A stretch of 64,000 nt of DNA, from contig NC_135505.1 in assembly GCF_052857255.1 (NCBI RefSeq), forward strand, positions 47,270,507-47,334,506. The letters are read 5' to 3'. The notes beneath the pieces were generated by a model. The model was not told where the DNA came from. It did no database searches and was given only the letters and a program-made list of their open reading frames with translations. Positions 11,961-23,665 of the stretch are shown here, in pieces. The stretch's first letter is position 1. Each line of letters begins with the position of its first letter. Made by a program: the position numbers and the translations under genes. Source of the stretch: Amblyomma americanum (taxonomy: Eukaryota > Arthropoda > Arachnida > Ixodida > Ixodidae).

Positions 11961-12829
11961 AGAAGTTCTAACTGGTTGCTAGTTGGTAGGATAGTTGGTA
12001 CATTAATGACAACAAGTGGCACTAACATAAGGACAAGTGAAGCAAGCATCTGTGTTGTCTGTCTTGTGTTTCTGTATGCCGTTGTGTTAGTGCTGACCGC
12101 TGTCAGAAGTAACATGGGCCCAATGAGAGCCCAAATGATTCCGCCGGGTGAGCGAGAACCTTTAGACGGGACTATCGCGGTATATGCGGGCCTACCGCGT
12201 TTAAAAGAAAAAAAATGTGTATGATGCCGGAAACGGTAAACCCTCGAGAGCAGTCGCAGTCATCTAGCCGCGAGTGGAGAATCAGATTATGGCCGCAGAG
12301 GAATAGTGACGTGCATAGTATGTAAACGAAACACAAAGGCACAAATGGGCGAAAAATGGCGTGAAATACTGTTTCGTGGTATGCCAGAAGCGGCCATTGA
12401 AAGGTCTCTGGCATTTCTGATTTGAATTTTCCCGGCTCTAGTGTGGGACTCATGTAAATTATCATCCATCTAGACGCCAAGCCGTTTCTTCGTGTGTCCA
12501 AAGCTAGCTTTGGCACCATGACCGAAGAAACCAGCTGCAAGAAATGGAAACTGCAAAGTAACGGACTCGTGCCGGTCGAATTGTCGGTGTTGTCCATGGT
12601 GTTGACTGTCAGCGTTACCACGCTGACATAATAATTACTGTCTAGGCAGTGCGCAGATAGTAATTGCAGAACATAGCTCATAGGTGGAATTCGAACCGTC
12701 ATTTATATATTTCTGTTCCTTTTTTTTAGGCAGTAGATAGCGTTTCTATGGCAGTGCTCATAACTGCTGGCATCAAGCCATCGAGCCGTCCACATTGACC
12801 TACATTTGTACCCACTGGCTTCAGGCTCT
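11961..12829. other. Non-coding DNA with a possible Penelope end
   Basis: About 11970-12080 (GGTTGCTAGTTGGTAGGATA and GTCTGTCTTGTGTTTCTG) resembles the non-coding end of the PLE at 9241-9360, but weakly. The rest, up to the CpG-rich region, has no recognisable gene. Confidence 0.35.
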
Positions 12830-13133
12830 CCAAGTTCGCTCAGAGCGCTCATCTGTCTAGCGGCACGCTACGCCCCCCTCACAGTTGCGCGCGTTTGTCA
12901 CGGGCACCCTTGGCTGGGTCGTGTGATCATGAGTAGTGTGTTGTCGGTCTGCGTTGTTTATCGTCGTGGTGAGCGCGCTCTTGAACGTCCGTGAGCCGGT
13001 GACGCTCATGGCAGCAACCCGGGACCATCCGACTTGCAAGAGGCTGCTGATCGCCGCGGCGAGAACGGCGCTTAGGCTTACTACGCTCCGCAGGCAGTTG
13101 AGGGCCGAGTGTGTGGTGTAGCCGCCGCGCAGC
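12830..13133 (+). promoter_or_regulatory. CpG-rich probable promoter and 5' UTR of PACS
   Basis: A GC- and CpG-rich stretch in otherwise AT-rich DNA leads directly into the first coding exon and continues to about 13420. No clear TATA box is seen, so a TATA-less CpG promoter is inferred. The transcription start cannot be placed. An in-frame TAG at 13119-13121 stands 15 bases before the chosen ATG. Confidence 0.55.
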
Positions 13134-13243
13134 ATGGGGGACAGCGGCAAGCCGACGGCACGGCCGCCGACGGCGCGGCCTGTCCCCATGAAGTTGTTCG
13201 CCGCCTGGGAAGTGGACAAGACGACGCCCAACTGCATACCCAG
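13134..13243 (+). CDS. PACS: PACS coding exon 1 (start of phosphofurin acidic cluster sorting protein)
   Basis: PACS proteins are cytosolic sorting connectors. They link acidic-cluster cargo such as furin to AP-1 and other adaptors for return to the trans-Golgi network, and also act in ER-mitochondria traffic. This exon encodes 36 codons plus two bases: a short GDSGKPTARPPTARP leader, then PVPMKLFAAWEVDKTTPNC, which closely matches the start of the conserved PACS N-terminal (furin-binding) region. The ATG has A at -3 and G at +4 and an in-frame stop 15 bases upstream, which decides the start. The leader is short, as in PACS2, without the long N-terminal region of PACS1. The exon end is set at CCCAG before GCATGT, a GC donor, because the protein then joins exon 2 without extra residues. 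A GT donor 21 bases downstream (ATCCG before GTGCGG) also keeps frame but would add seven residues. Confidence 0.9.
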
Positions 13244-15817
13244 GCATGTGGATCACTTTATCCGGTGCGGGTGCTGGGGTGCATTGTTGCACGCTGTGCG
13301 TTTGTTGGTACCGTTGTTGTGCATCCCGTGACTGCTGCTAACGGTTTCGGCCGCCGCGGAGACGTCCCCCCGTGCGTCTTTCGAAACTGGTCTGGTTATG
13401 CGTTGGCGCCTCGGTTTCTTTCACGTGGTTCCCACGATTGCCAGCTTTGATCGCCTCTCTCTCTGTTGGACTGTTTCGGACCGATCTTGATCCGCTGTTT
13501 TAGTGAGCTCGATTAACCCTTCTAAGATCAGTTATCACGCCCTTCTATCGGAACTGGTCTAAAGAGCGCCCGTTAGATCGGAGAGGCGTGCCTCTGTTCG
13601 TGCGTGGTGGTTCTTCCGTGTTTTCTGCCGCTTCTAGCCTCGCTCCTGTTGTGGGCTGAAGTTGGCGAATTCAGTGGAATAATGGTTGCAACCAAGATAA
13701 AGGAGTGTTACTTCTCTGCAGTTTGCTATTCGGGCCGTTCGGGCCGTTTACACTTGATATGAGAATGACATCTTTTGTCGTCAATTTTCAATGTCCTCGA
13801 TTGAGACAAAGATACAAAAATAGCTGGACAATCACCGCAGTTAGCTGTGGGTGTGAAAAGGTGCGTATTCGTAGCCGATTGTCTCCCTTGTTACAACGCC
13901 GACCTGTTGGACATTCAGTTTAATTTGGTTCGAACAGACAATCCCGCGTTTTAGATCGAAAGGAAGTAGCCAAAGATTTCTCAGGTTTTGGTGTTCGGAC
14001 AGCTTATTCATTGTTAACTCGGTGCAAGAAGGGAAGCCAGGATTCTGCTATTGCGCAACTTCTGTGTGTAGTTGCTAAGTCATGTACGCTGAACTCAGCT
14101 GCACAATACTGAAGCCGCTGAGCCACCAGAGCTGGTAGGCAAAGAAAGCAAGAATCCTTGATAACTTCAAAAGAAGCAAGAATCGGTAATCTTCATGTGT
14201 GCATGCACATGAAGGTAACCACAGGATGTAGCCCCCCGTTTCCATTAACCTTTTTATATTCGTTGTAGGACTTTCGACTCAGCTGAAATGACAGAACACT
14301 CGTATCTAGGGTGAGTGCATGTCAAATAAATTCGCTGTTACTGAGCGGTGTAGTGAATTCATTTTTGAAAGACTGCATTTCTTGAATTGGTTCCTACCAC
14401 TTTATTCTAGACTTCGCTTTTCTGCAGCAATTGGGAATGATTAAAGTGATGGTTAGCGCGGTGTGATAATCATTTTAATGTGCCAGAACTTTGCATAGTT
14501 CACTATTTTGTCCGTGGTGCCGTATCTTGAGAAGGAATTTAAAAAAGACGTGCATTTGTGACTAGGACCTGCTCTTTCGACAAGAACAAATCTTTAAACA
14601 TATTCATGTATACTAAAAGATTAGCTTGCAGAAATGGAAATGTGCGACTGTCTCACTATCGGTGCACATCACAGCAGCACCATGAGATAAAGGATGCAGG
14701 AGGGAGTGAAAGATGGAAGAGGGAAAGAGATTCCATTGTGTAGGGCTCCGGAATAATTTTAATACTCATTATAAAATCGCTATGTGGAGGGGGCGGCCAA
14801 GTATTGCTAGTGATCCTTGCTTTTCTTATACACAGAATGACTTATTAGCTGCGTTAGATGGGTTAGCGCTGCTGTGGGGATTGCTTTTTTGTTTTGCAGG
14901 AATTTGATGAAAATGTTCTGCAAAAGCTGCTGGGTAAACATCTTGCCTGTGTTGCAGCATAAATAGAGTATTAGTCCGTGCATAGATGGTGACCTGTCAC
15001 CCTGGCCCCATTCTGACTGAACCATGCAGACTGCAGTCTTCCTACATAATTTCCTCACCTTTGGAGGAGACAGGCTGCACCAGAGTCTTTCGCAGCGCAT
15101 TTTGTGCTGTAGAAATGATCATTGCTTTGTTTGTTGGATACTAGAATGACCACAGGTTAAACCTGCCTGGCACCATGCTCTGTAGGCATATTCTGTGGGG
15201 TCTCTGCCAACTGCGTGCTCAGCTTACAGCGTGCAGAGTCTCACTGATGGGAACAATCTGTCTGTTACTATATAGAAGCAGTGCACTTGGCAGAGCTCTG
15301 CTGACAGTGTTGCATTGCTGTGCTGATTCCGAAGTGAGGTCATTGTCCCTTGCAGCTGATGGGAAGCGACGAAAAAAAAAAAATGACGAACCTGGGAAAA
15401 GAGACTGGACAGAGGCTTAATTAACACCTGATGGATTTTTTTCAAGTTATGTTATCAGCTTCAGATTTCGGACAGTGTGTGCATGGCCTTGGGATCCTGC
15501 ATTTTGTTTTTTCACAAATTATTACAATGTGTGAGGCCTGAATATGTGGAGAAGAGGTAGGAGGGCAGGAGGTAGGAGCGCAGGTATGTTGTACAATAAA
15601 CCATCAAATGCTAGTTTAGCAGCTAACCTTTCTTTTCTGGTGCCTGTTTCTTAACTGGTTCAATTCACAGTGCTGTACCCAGTAAGCCTACTGACTACTA
15701 TCTTCTGAACTACAATCTGGTGGTTGTTTTGTCCACAAACATAGAACTCAGAAAGTAGGAACATTAGAATTGCATGTGAAAGCGAAGCTGCTTGAAAATT
15801 GGTTGAAAATTTGTTTT

Positions 15818-16002
15818 TGAGGAACAGAAATGGCGCTGTTGTGGAGGGCTCTGGAATAATTCCGACCACCTGGGAATCTGTGATATGCACTGACATCGCA
15901 CAGAACACGGGCGACTTATGTGCTTCGCCTCCATCACGGCCAGGTTCGAACCTGGGAACTCCGGCTCAGTAGCAGAGTGCCTAACCATTGAGCCACTGAT
16001 AC
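15818..16002 (-). repeat. tRNA-derived SINE, diverged copy
   Basis: Read leftward, it begins with a tRNA-like head: A box GTGGCTCAATGGTTAGGCAC and B box GGTTCGAACCTGG. A body follows (GTGCGATGTCAGTGCATATC, CCCAGGTGGTCGGAATTATT) shared with the better copy at 52050-52279. This architecture fits the tRNA-derived SINEs reported from ixodid ticks. The RNA polymerase III boxes are inside the head. It is not a functional tRNA. Confidence 0.85.
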
Positions 16003-16734
16003 TTGATGATAGCTTTTCCTTGTTTCACTTCAAGACAAGGTTAAATGTTAGAAGCTAGGTAATTATATACATTTCTAGATGCCCCAGGTATTTTTTTTTC
16101 TGGTTATTACTTGTAATCACTGCCAGTAGGAATGTCTAGATGACACCTCATCGCAGCACCTTAAGATTTTTTTTGGCAATAGGGAGAGAAACTAGTGAGT
16201 ATTAGCATGCTTTATTTTTTTTGTCTTATTGGAAGGAACACTGAAATGAATTTTGATTAAAACTATGTCTTCTAGAGTAACCTTTAATAGATGTAATTAG
16301 ATCTCTAGGCTGGATTCCAAAGGCTTCATTTGTTTATAAAATACAGGAATGAAAAAAAAATCCACTTGCCTCTTCACTGGTGCTCACAAAACAATAATAA
16401 GGTAAAATTATATCTTATATGTCGTATCAGTCGTGTTTGACTGTGCTGGCTTGTTTATGCTATAAGCTAAGGTAAAATGGCACTTCCGTCTGACTAAAAA
16501 GTTGTCATTGAGGGTTTCAGCAACTACACTGTGGTTGACATCATGGACGACCTTTGAGACCTAGAAATGAGAAAAAGTCATTAAACCTGTGTTTGCTTAG
16601 GAAGAGAAGCTTCTAAACAAAAAACATCAAACAAGCTTTAAAAAAAGTAGCCATGCAGTCAGCCGAAGTTTTTGAAGTCAGGTAGATGATGTGTGAAATC
16701 ATCTTTAGGTCTCCTTCAGGTAACTTCGTTGTTC

Positions 16735-17050
16735 CCATGGGCATTATTAATGTGAAAGCATTAGATTCCGCAAAAAGGGTCTGCAAGAAATGGCACCATG
16801 CGACGTCACAAGCCGATCAGTCACATCATCAGTTATTAATTAATAACACTAATTAACATGTTTAATGAATCCTGATAACACCCAATACTAATTAATAGAA
16901 TTAGTGCTGACATATGAGTTCGACGTTGATATGCGTGGCAACGATGTAATGCAATGTCATACCAGGTCATGTGACAATGACATCTGACAAGGATGTAATG
17001 TGACACCAAGTCACGTAAAAATGATGTAACCAAGTCTCTCCCCATCCCCA
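16735..17050. repeat. Unnamed interspersed repeat
   Basis: Begins near ATTAATGTGAAAGCATTAGA, contains GACGTCACAAGCCGATCAGTC and an AT-rich TTATTAATTAATAACAC core. It ends in a run of related GATGTAATG.../GTCACGT motifs at 16940-17030. Its style suggests an abundant non-coding repeat, but its class cannot be assigned from one copy. Confidence 0.4.
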
Positions 17051-17084
17051 TCCACTAATCCATGGAGGTGTAGATCAAATCCCA

Positions 17085-17380
17085 GTGATGGCATCACTGG
17101 CTGACCTCAGTGTGGTGGCAGTATTCCCGTATAAATTTACCAAAATTCTGAGCAACCATTTGTCATACAGCATTCTTGGTGGTGTCACAGCATTTCTCTT
17201 TGCATATAGCTTGCATGTTTTAGTCAAGTTGGAGGCTGGCTTGCGACAAGGTTTTGGACCTATGAAATATGCACCTTCAGTTGCTTGCTTTAATGTGCGG
17301 TTAAGGTGTCCACTGAGATGTGCAGATGCAAGTGCTATTGCCCCTTTCCTCTCCTCAAAAACCTTTCCTTTCCTCTGAAG
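17085..17380 (+). repeat. Dispersed repeat related to the tandem pair at 22590-22960
   Basis: The frame here reads LHVLVKLEAGLRQGFGPMKY, against INLLVKLESNLRQGSEQATY in the copy near 22850. The nucleotide core TTAGTCAAGTTGGAGGCTGG...GCTTGCGACA also matches. The family is unidentified. The translation is a guide to similarity, not evidence of a gene. Confidence 0.5.
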
Positions 17381-18139
17381 ACATGTTTTCGCATTCCTCC
17401 ATGTAAGCATACTTAAGTGCCATCAGAATTTTTAGGGTTGGGTTGACCATTGCAGTACAACATACTTACATATGCATGAGGGGAGCTAGAAGACAAAAAT
17501 CACTTGTGTGATGTTCTGTGAGCACCACATGTTCATCTTTGACCCTTTCTTTTTCTTGCTGGTCTGGTAGCCGTGGCAGTGCAGGGATTATTGCATTCTT
17601 TTTCCAAGTACGGGGCTGTGAGCTGGGTCCTGTCAACTAAGGGAGCATTTTAATGAAGGTGAAATGCAAAAAAATTGGCTGGCGGTTTATCATTGCTAAG
17701 TATTAAATATTGTGCGAAAGCACAGTTTTAACAAGTGGACACCACCGCCACATACCTGAAAGCGGTGTCACGTTACTGGTTACATTTTATTCCAATTTTT
17801 CCCGTTTTTTCAGGAAACAAAAGCACTTAAAGTGATCTTGCAAGTAAACAAAATGTACAGGCGCTCTCAACGACAGTCGTTGCATGCCAGAAAACACCTG
17901 TCCTTGACAACGCGCCCAACTAAAAAAAAAAAAAAAGACAGTACCCATAGACACATGCACAAGCACTCATTCACACACTTGCCTTCACCTACCTCCCCTT
18001 TCCAATCCACTCACACACACAACTCTGTAAGGAGTGGAAGCATGCCGAGCATTTTGGAACGGCACATTTTTAAGACTTACTCTAAATTTGTTGAAAGTTC
18101 AGCGATGTTTTCTTTGTGGAGTTGGAATTGGTGGTGAAG

Positions 18140-18560
18140 TGTCATTTTGAGTTTAAGGTCACATCCAGAAAATGGCTTCACCATAGTTGAGGGAAAAAAA
18201 AGGTCTGGCTCCACAGTTTGGCCCGAGCCAAACCTGTTCAAGAGGCGACATGTGGAGTCATGGCACATCCGGCTCGCAAAGGTGGCGATGAATAGGAGTC
18301 CAGGAACGCTCCCCTCCAGGTACGTTAGTGGACTGCGCCACATGCTAACTAAGAAAGAGCGAGGACAGCAACCCGCTGCTGCTGCTGGCACACTTTAGTC
18401 ACCCATGAAGTAGGGACCGAGTTGGTCCTGAAACGTTGGGTAAAGTTAAAAATATTGGTTGGCGTTAGTTTTTTTCTCTCAACTATCTCAAAGAACCCAG
18501 CCAGACGGACCCAGCCAGACGGACTTCCGTTGAAGATGCTTTCGTTCAAATGGCTTCGCC
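18140..18560 (+). mobile_element. Penelope-like element 3' end fragment
   Basis: The plus-strand frame at 18147-18398 reads WPEPNLFKRRHVESWHI and MNRSPGTLPSRYVSGLR. This matches the conserved end of PLE GIY-YIG endonucleases (…RR…ES..I…NRS.GTLP..Y). The following non-coding part contains GAGTTGGTCCTGAAACGTTG, a PLE-type 3' region, and a direct duplication of ACCCAGCCAGACGG at about 18495-18522. The RT and the nuclease core are absent, so this is a relic. It is oriented with the PACS gene. Confidence 0.7.
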
Positions 18561-18799
18561 ATGTGCCACAGAATTAGAAGCCATCACATGTAACTCTACA
18601 GGCAACTTTAGGCCACTATGACATTGCTAAGCTCGTGCACATTTGTGCGAAGTATTCTCGTTAAATCAGGATATCTGCTAAAATGGTTGTTTGGCCTAGA
18701 AGTTTTATGTGAAATATGAGCTTTATAAAGTTGTTATCGTGAGTCCTTGTAGCGAAGAGGCACTAATTAAAATTTATGGCCATGGGTTAATGGCAAAGT

Positions 18800-18935
18800 A
18801 ATGTGCGGTACTCCTTTTCGTTAACAGTAACGTGTTACATTTTTTTGTAGCTAACGTAGGGCGGTAGCGCGTTCCTTTCTTTTTAATGTAACGAGCAACG
18901 TATTTAGTTACTTTTTTTTTCGGTAACACTTACAA
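18800..18935. repeat. GTAACG-rich inverted repeat, probable MITE relic
   Basis: GTTAACAGTAACGTGTTACA on one side and AATGTAACGAGCAACG...AGTTACTTTTTT on the other form partly complementary arms around a GC-richer centre. No target duplication was identified. Confidence 0.35.
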
Positions 18936-20194
18936 CACTGATATTAGTTGATGAAGAAGATGATGTACAATGCACAAGGTTAGAGTGTGTTGCAGTTTAT
19001 CATGAGGCATGATAGGCTGCGGTGATCTCACTAGAGCTCACATGCAGTGACCAGCGAAGCTGATCTGTTCACGCCGCTGCGGGTTGAAATCCCAGTCGCA
19101 TTCATGGTTTGCTCAAGGTCACCCTCGAGGTTAAGCACCACACAAACCAATGAGTGAGTCAGTTTGACCTCGTGAAGCAGTGCATTAGCACTGAATTCTT
19201 TCTTGTGGAGATTTGAATGCAGCCTGCTCAAGAACTGTGGGTGGTCGAAGTTACTTAAGTTTTCTAGCCTCTTCGTAGACTTTGGCTGGTATAAATTCAT
19301 TTATTTCTTGAATGGCTCGAAAGTCACCTCCAACTCTTAGGATCTTCAACATTGCACTGTTTGTAGCGATCATTTTAAGGGATTTCCAGCAAGTAGCACA
19401 GGGAGATGCCAAGCATTCTTTCACTATCGAGACAACTGCAAGTGCTCACCATTCTGTCCGCACTTTTGTCCATTTAGCATTTTGTTCAGAACGGATGTAA
19501 GGCTTAGTGGTGAGTTTTGACCATTGCCACCCTTCGACTCCTCTGCTTGATTGTCTTGTCCAAAACATCTGCAAATACTTGCTGACTGTAGGACGCTTTT
19601 GTAGGTTGTTTTTTACCTGTTCTGTGAACGTTTTCAACTGCAGTTTGGTTGAACAGAGTTTGAGGGGTGTTGGGCTTTCAGCGGCAGTTCAGTTGAGCTC
19701 AGATCAGCGGCCTCATTTTGATCAGGTCAGCTGACAAGTGTGCTGCTGATGGAGTTGCTGCATTGGTGTTTCCTGGTGCTGAAAAGTTTTGGTTTGTACA
19801 TAAGGTTGCTCTGCTCCTTGGTATAGGCCCTACTGTACAGCTTTCACTTATTGAATGAGAACATTTTTTATTCAAGCATTTGCTATAAGGTCTAAGCTGT
19901 GCATGTGCACATGTACGTGCAAACACAAAATACGAGAGAAATGGCAGCCATGCGATAAAGTAAATAAACTGCTTCATTGTTTTCACCTTATGTAATGTTA
20001 AAGGATCATGGAAGCCAATTTCTTGGTAGCGTGTTCCCTTCTTTATGATTATGCATAAGATATTACTATTTATGGATCACTGCGTGGTATTCATGTATGC
20101 CTGCTAAACAATTTAGAATTGAGTTTGTTCTATTATGCTGTTTTGATTCTGGCTTCAACATCCGAACGCTGGCTGTGGCATCAAAGTACAGTAT

Positions 20195-20430
20195 ACGTCA
20201 CTCCTGAAGCAGGCTGGCTTTAACGTTACGGTGAATTAAGATGATGAATCAGCTATTATATTATTGTTTTTTAATGCTTCACATTGCCTGTGCTAAACTT
20301 TGATGTCACAACCATCATTTGGCTGTTGAAACCTTAACAGCATGAGAGAAGAAATTGAATTATAAGTTATTAGTGGTCGTAGGGGACTGCCATGTTGTGA
20401 TCCACGTATACGAGTGTCTCGCTCATCATC
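20195..20430 (+). repeat. Unnamed dispersed repeat family X, copy 1
   Basis: Contains GCAGGCTGGCTTTAACG, GATGTCACAACCATCATTTG GCTGTTGAAAC and GAAATTGAATTATAAGTTAT. The same blocks in the same order occur at about 21600-21950 and, inverted, at 28700-28935. No ORF and no clear ends, so the class is unknown. Confidence 0.55.
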
Positions 20431-20460
20431 AGCCACTCCAGAACATTTTTTTTAAGTGGA

Positions 20461-20476
20461 GGGGGGGGGGGGGGGG
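20461..20476. repeat. G16 homopolymer
   Basis: An uninterrupted run of guanines after AAGTGGA. It is probably a slippage product inside an old repeat. Confidence 0.9.
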
Positions 20477-21599
20477 CAAGACATTGAGCTTATTGTGTTA
20501 TTTATTTATTTAATGTTCATTTACATAATTAATTTTATATTTTTATTATTTTTATTTTTAGATGTTCAAAGGTTGATGCAAACTGTCATGTTGTGGTGAT
20601 GGCACTCCAGCAGTCAAGAAGACAACGGAAAGGCTTCCAAAAGAAATTGTGTAAGGGGCTGACTTGCGCCCACTAAGAACTGAATGACTTGGGGGTGGCG
20701 GTCATCGCAATGAATGCCTGCAATTCTTGGTCGTGCTAAATTTGAAGCTCGCAAGGAACCTTCTAGGTGAAGAACCAAAAGCAACCACAGCAATCTGGAA
20801 AAATGCGGAAGAATTTCCACATGGGGCCACAATCAATGAAGATGAGTCTGGTCGCATCTCGCTTCACAAAACAAAATGATAAAGCCGCGTGCCATGCCGA
20901 AGGTTTTGAGTGCGAACGTACAAACGGTGTAAAGTTTCATGATGATATAAAACAAATTGAAATGGGAAGCTTTATAGATGGGAGGGAGGCTTTATGCACG
21001 AGGAGTGATCAATTGGATAAAAAGTTTGTGCAGTTTTTTTTTTAGTTCTACTAATCGTGAACATGTACACGGGTCAGACAGTCGACTTCTGTTGGGACAT
21101 GACCGATTTAGGTTGCTCATATACGAAATGCTTTACATCTGGCTACGAAACCAAGTAGCTCAGCCCCACTGTGATTCGCATTAAGAGTCCAAGAACTGAT
21201 GTGTTTCAATTGTCAGAAAGCTGATTCAAATGCAAGCAGTTGGAGACTGGAGGGGGGCCTGCCCCCTCTAGAAAAATGTTGGGGTCCCTGCTCATCGTTC
21301 AAGAAAGAAAGCACGCAACAAAAAAATTTGGTGTCTATACTTATTGTGATGAAGCATACGTGAAGCACAAAGCTTGTGCACAAAAATGCAATGTAATAAA
21401 ATCAAGTTTTCAATGAGTGTCCAAAATTAAAATCACCAAGACGTCAGTATATTTTATTCAGGTAGCCTGATTGTTGTGTGGTCACGTGACTAAGAGGTTG
21501 AGGTGAGCTTTGGGGGGAGTGCTGTGTAAAAATTGAACAGAACATTGTTCAGTAAATAACCTGAATTGTGTTTCTTCTAAGATGCTGTTTCAGTTTATA

Positions 21600-21950
21600 T
21601 GGTCAAACGGCGGTTGTGTTGTCGCAAGTATGACATCGCTCGAGACATACAAAATTTGCAATATAATAGCTTTCTGTCCACTGGCTATCATTCTAGCTTG
21701 TGGAGCAGGCTAGTGTAAGAGTTTAATTAAACTAAAACAATGTAGTAGCGATTACTTTTCATGAAAAGTTTTTGTGTGCCTCACGTGATGTCATACTTAC
21801 TTGTGACGTCACAACTACCATTTGGTTGCTGAAACTGAAACTGCGTGTGAGAAGAAATTAAGTTGTAAAGTATTTACTTAGTGCAGGTGAATTCCATATG
21901 GTGATTCATGTTTAATCAAGTCTTGTGCATCATACCGAAGCAAAAGCACT
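21600..21950 (+). repeat. Unnamed dispersed repeat family X, copy 2
   Basis: Shares TGTGACGTCACAACTACCATTTGG, GCTGAAACTG and GAAATTAAGTTGTAAAGTAT with the copies at 20195 and 28700. It is more diverged in its first half. Confidence 0.45.
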
Positions 21951-22589
21951 CTACAAAAGATAAATGTCGCACATCTACCTCTTTAATGGAAGTAACATGA
22001 GGCACAAGACCTGAACAGGATTGCAGATGAAACAGCTGTTTGCTCTTGCCATTTCTTGTTCATTTCTGACACGGGATATAGGCTCAGTATTGTGGGCTGT
22101 GATGATGTGGAAAATGTACAGCCAGCAGAGTGAGCTGGGAAGCTAGGTTATTGTTTGTATTTTGGTTTTCTTGTACTTAAATGCCTGCCTGCCTGTTGAC
22201 CTTGTGTTCTCTGTTTTATAGCAAGCATGCAATGACAGAAATAAGTAGTGTTGAGTTTGTATCCTGGCCTGTTTTTGTCCTCTAGTGCTTCAAACTGGTT
22301 CGGTGTTTGTGGGGTTGGCACAGGCCCTTCAGTACTCTTGATTTTACAGCGTTCGCTTTACTGGTTGTGTTTCGAGCCTCCAAGTTATGTTGATTCCACG
22401 GATAGAATCGAAGGTGGTGGCCTCCATAGCAACGACATTGTATCCAAGTGGTTGCCATGGTAACCGAGGTTATCACATAATGGAATAAAATAATAACAGG
22501 TGGTAGCATGATGCCTAAGCATCACAGCTCGTAACTAAACAATGTTGATCCAGTATATATATCCCTGTCTGGCAGGAGTCAAAGTCGGG

Positions 22590-22960
22590 CAACTTAGCCC
22601 CGACATGCGCGTGAAATTTGTGGGCGAACCGTTTGCCGTAGAATGTTCCGGATGGTGTCGTACAATTCAGCATTTTGTGCAGCATAAACTCACCAATTAA
22701 GTTAGTCTAGCTAGTGGCAGGGGTTCGAACTAGCAACCTATGTAACCCCAATTCCATGTCTTGACGAGTCTTCATATGAGCATTGCGGCTCAACCGTTTG
22801 TTGCAGTGTGTTTGGGGTGGTGGCATACGATTTCGCGTTTCTTGCAGCATAAACTTACTAGTTAAGTTAGAGTCTAACTTGCGGCAGGGATCCGAACAGG
22901 CGACCTATGTTCGGTGTGTTAACACTCGATATTCGATCGCTGTCTTAGCGTCTGTTCATT
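22590..22960 (+). repeat. Two diverged tandem copies of a ~185-bp repeat
   Basis: Both halves contain AACCGTTTG, GCAGCATAAACT(C/T)AC, TTAAGTTAG and a GCAGGG(G/A)T(T/C)CGAAC segment followed by CGACCTATG or CAACCTATG. The last segment, read on the minus strand, resembles a tRNA B box (GGTTGCTAGTTCGAACCCC). A third relative lies at 17085-17380. A tRNA-derived SINE dimer is one possibility. Confidence 0.5.
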
Positions 22961-23519
22961 TTTCTTAGCAATCATCTAACTCCTTAAAATTTGGCGTTTT
23001 CTTTATATTCCTTGAAAATTTCAGATCGATCTGGTTTATCTCCAAAAAGTAAGGCTGCACACGTTTTGCAGCGCCCGTTAGAAGGAGCAGCATGGAAGAG
23101 AGAAAGGGTGGGCAAAACCCAAAGTCGCACTGTGGCATCCGGCCGGATCAAGGTGATGAGGGTCTGCTTTCTCTCTGCCTTCAATGGGTGATGAATCCTG
23201 TAGAATGTGCCATCCTGCTCCCCTTCCTCAATCACCTCTCTCCATGTATGCGTTTACTTTCCACAATCCTGGTCACGGCACCGGTTAAACTTTCCACACC
23301 CCCACTCTGATGGGATGGCCGGTTTGGGCTGGTCAGTTGCTCTTCGCGCACAATGAATGACAATGGCACCCAGTGATCGTATACATGGCGGCTAGCAGTA
23401 CGAAGAGCACTTCGGGTCTTCGTCCGCTCGTCCGACGACACGTTGCCGATTCGGGCAGCAACCTCAACTTCTTACAACAAAACTTATTTATGAAAGATGG
23501 GATCGAAATACAAGGCAGG

Positions 23520-23665
23520 TGGGAAAAAAATTGGCCGTGGTTTAGCTCTGGTTAAACCTGGAGTGACGCGATAGCTACAGCTGGCTGAGTGGAACTTGGT
23601 CACATGACTAACCACCTGATGAACCACGTGATCAGCCACGCCGCCGCGCCGCCGGCAGCTGCTCC
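23520..23665 (+). repeat. Repeat family Y, copy 1
   Basis: GTGGTTTAGCTCTGGTTAAACC, GGAGTGACGCGATAGCTACA and ACCACGTGATCAGCCACG recur in the same order at 25640-25790. Both copies are preceded by an A-run plus TGGC(C/G)GTGG, consistent with a short retroposon. The family is not named. Confidence 0.6.

Noticed and set aside
12857..13450. Several 60-126-codon frames around the first PACS exon
   Set aside because: GC-rich CpG-island shadows; only the frame starting at 13134 matches a protein family and splices to later exons.
15940..16003. Possible tRNA gene (A and B boxes)
   Set aside because: Followed by a SINE body shared with 52050-52279; the stems do not fold as a tRNA.
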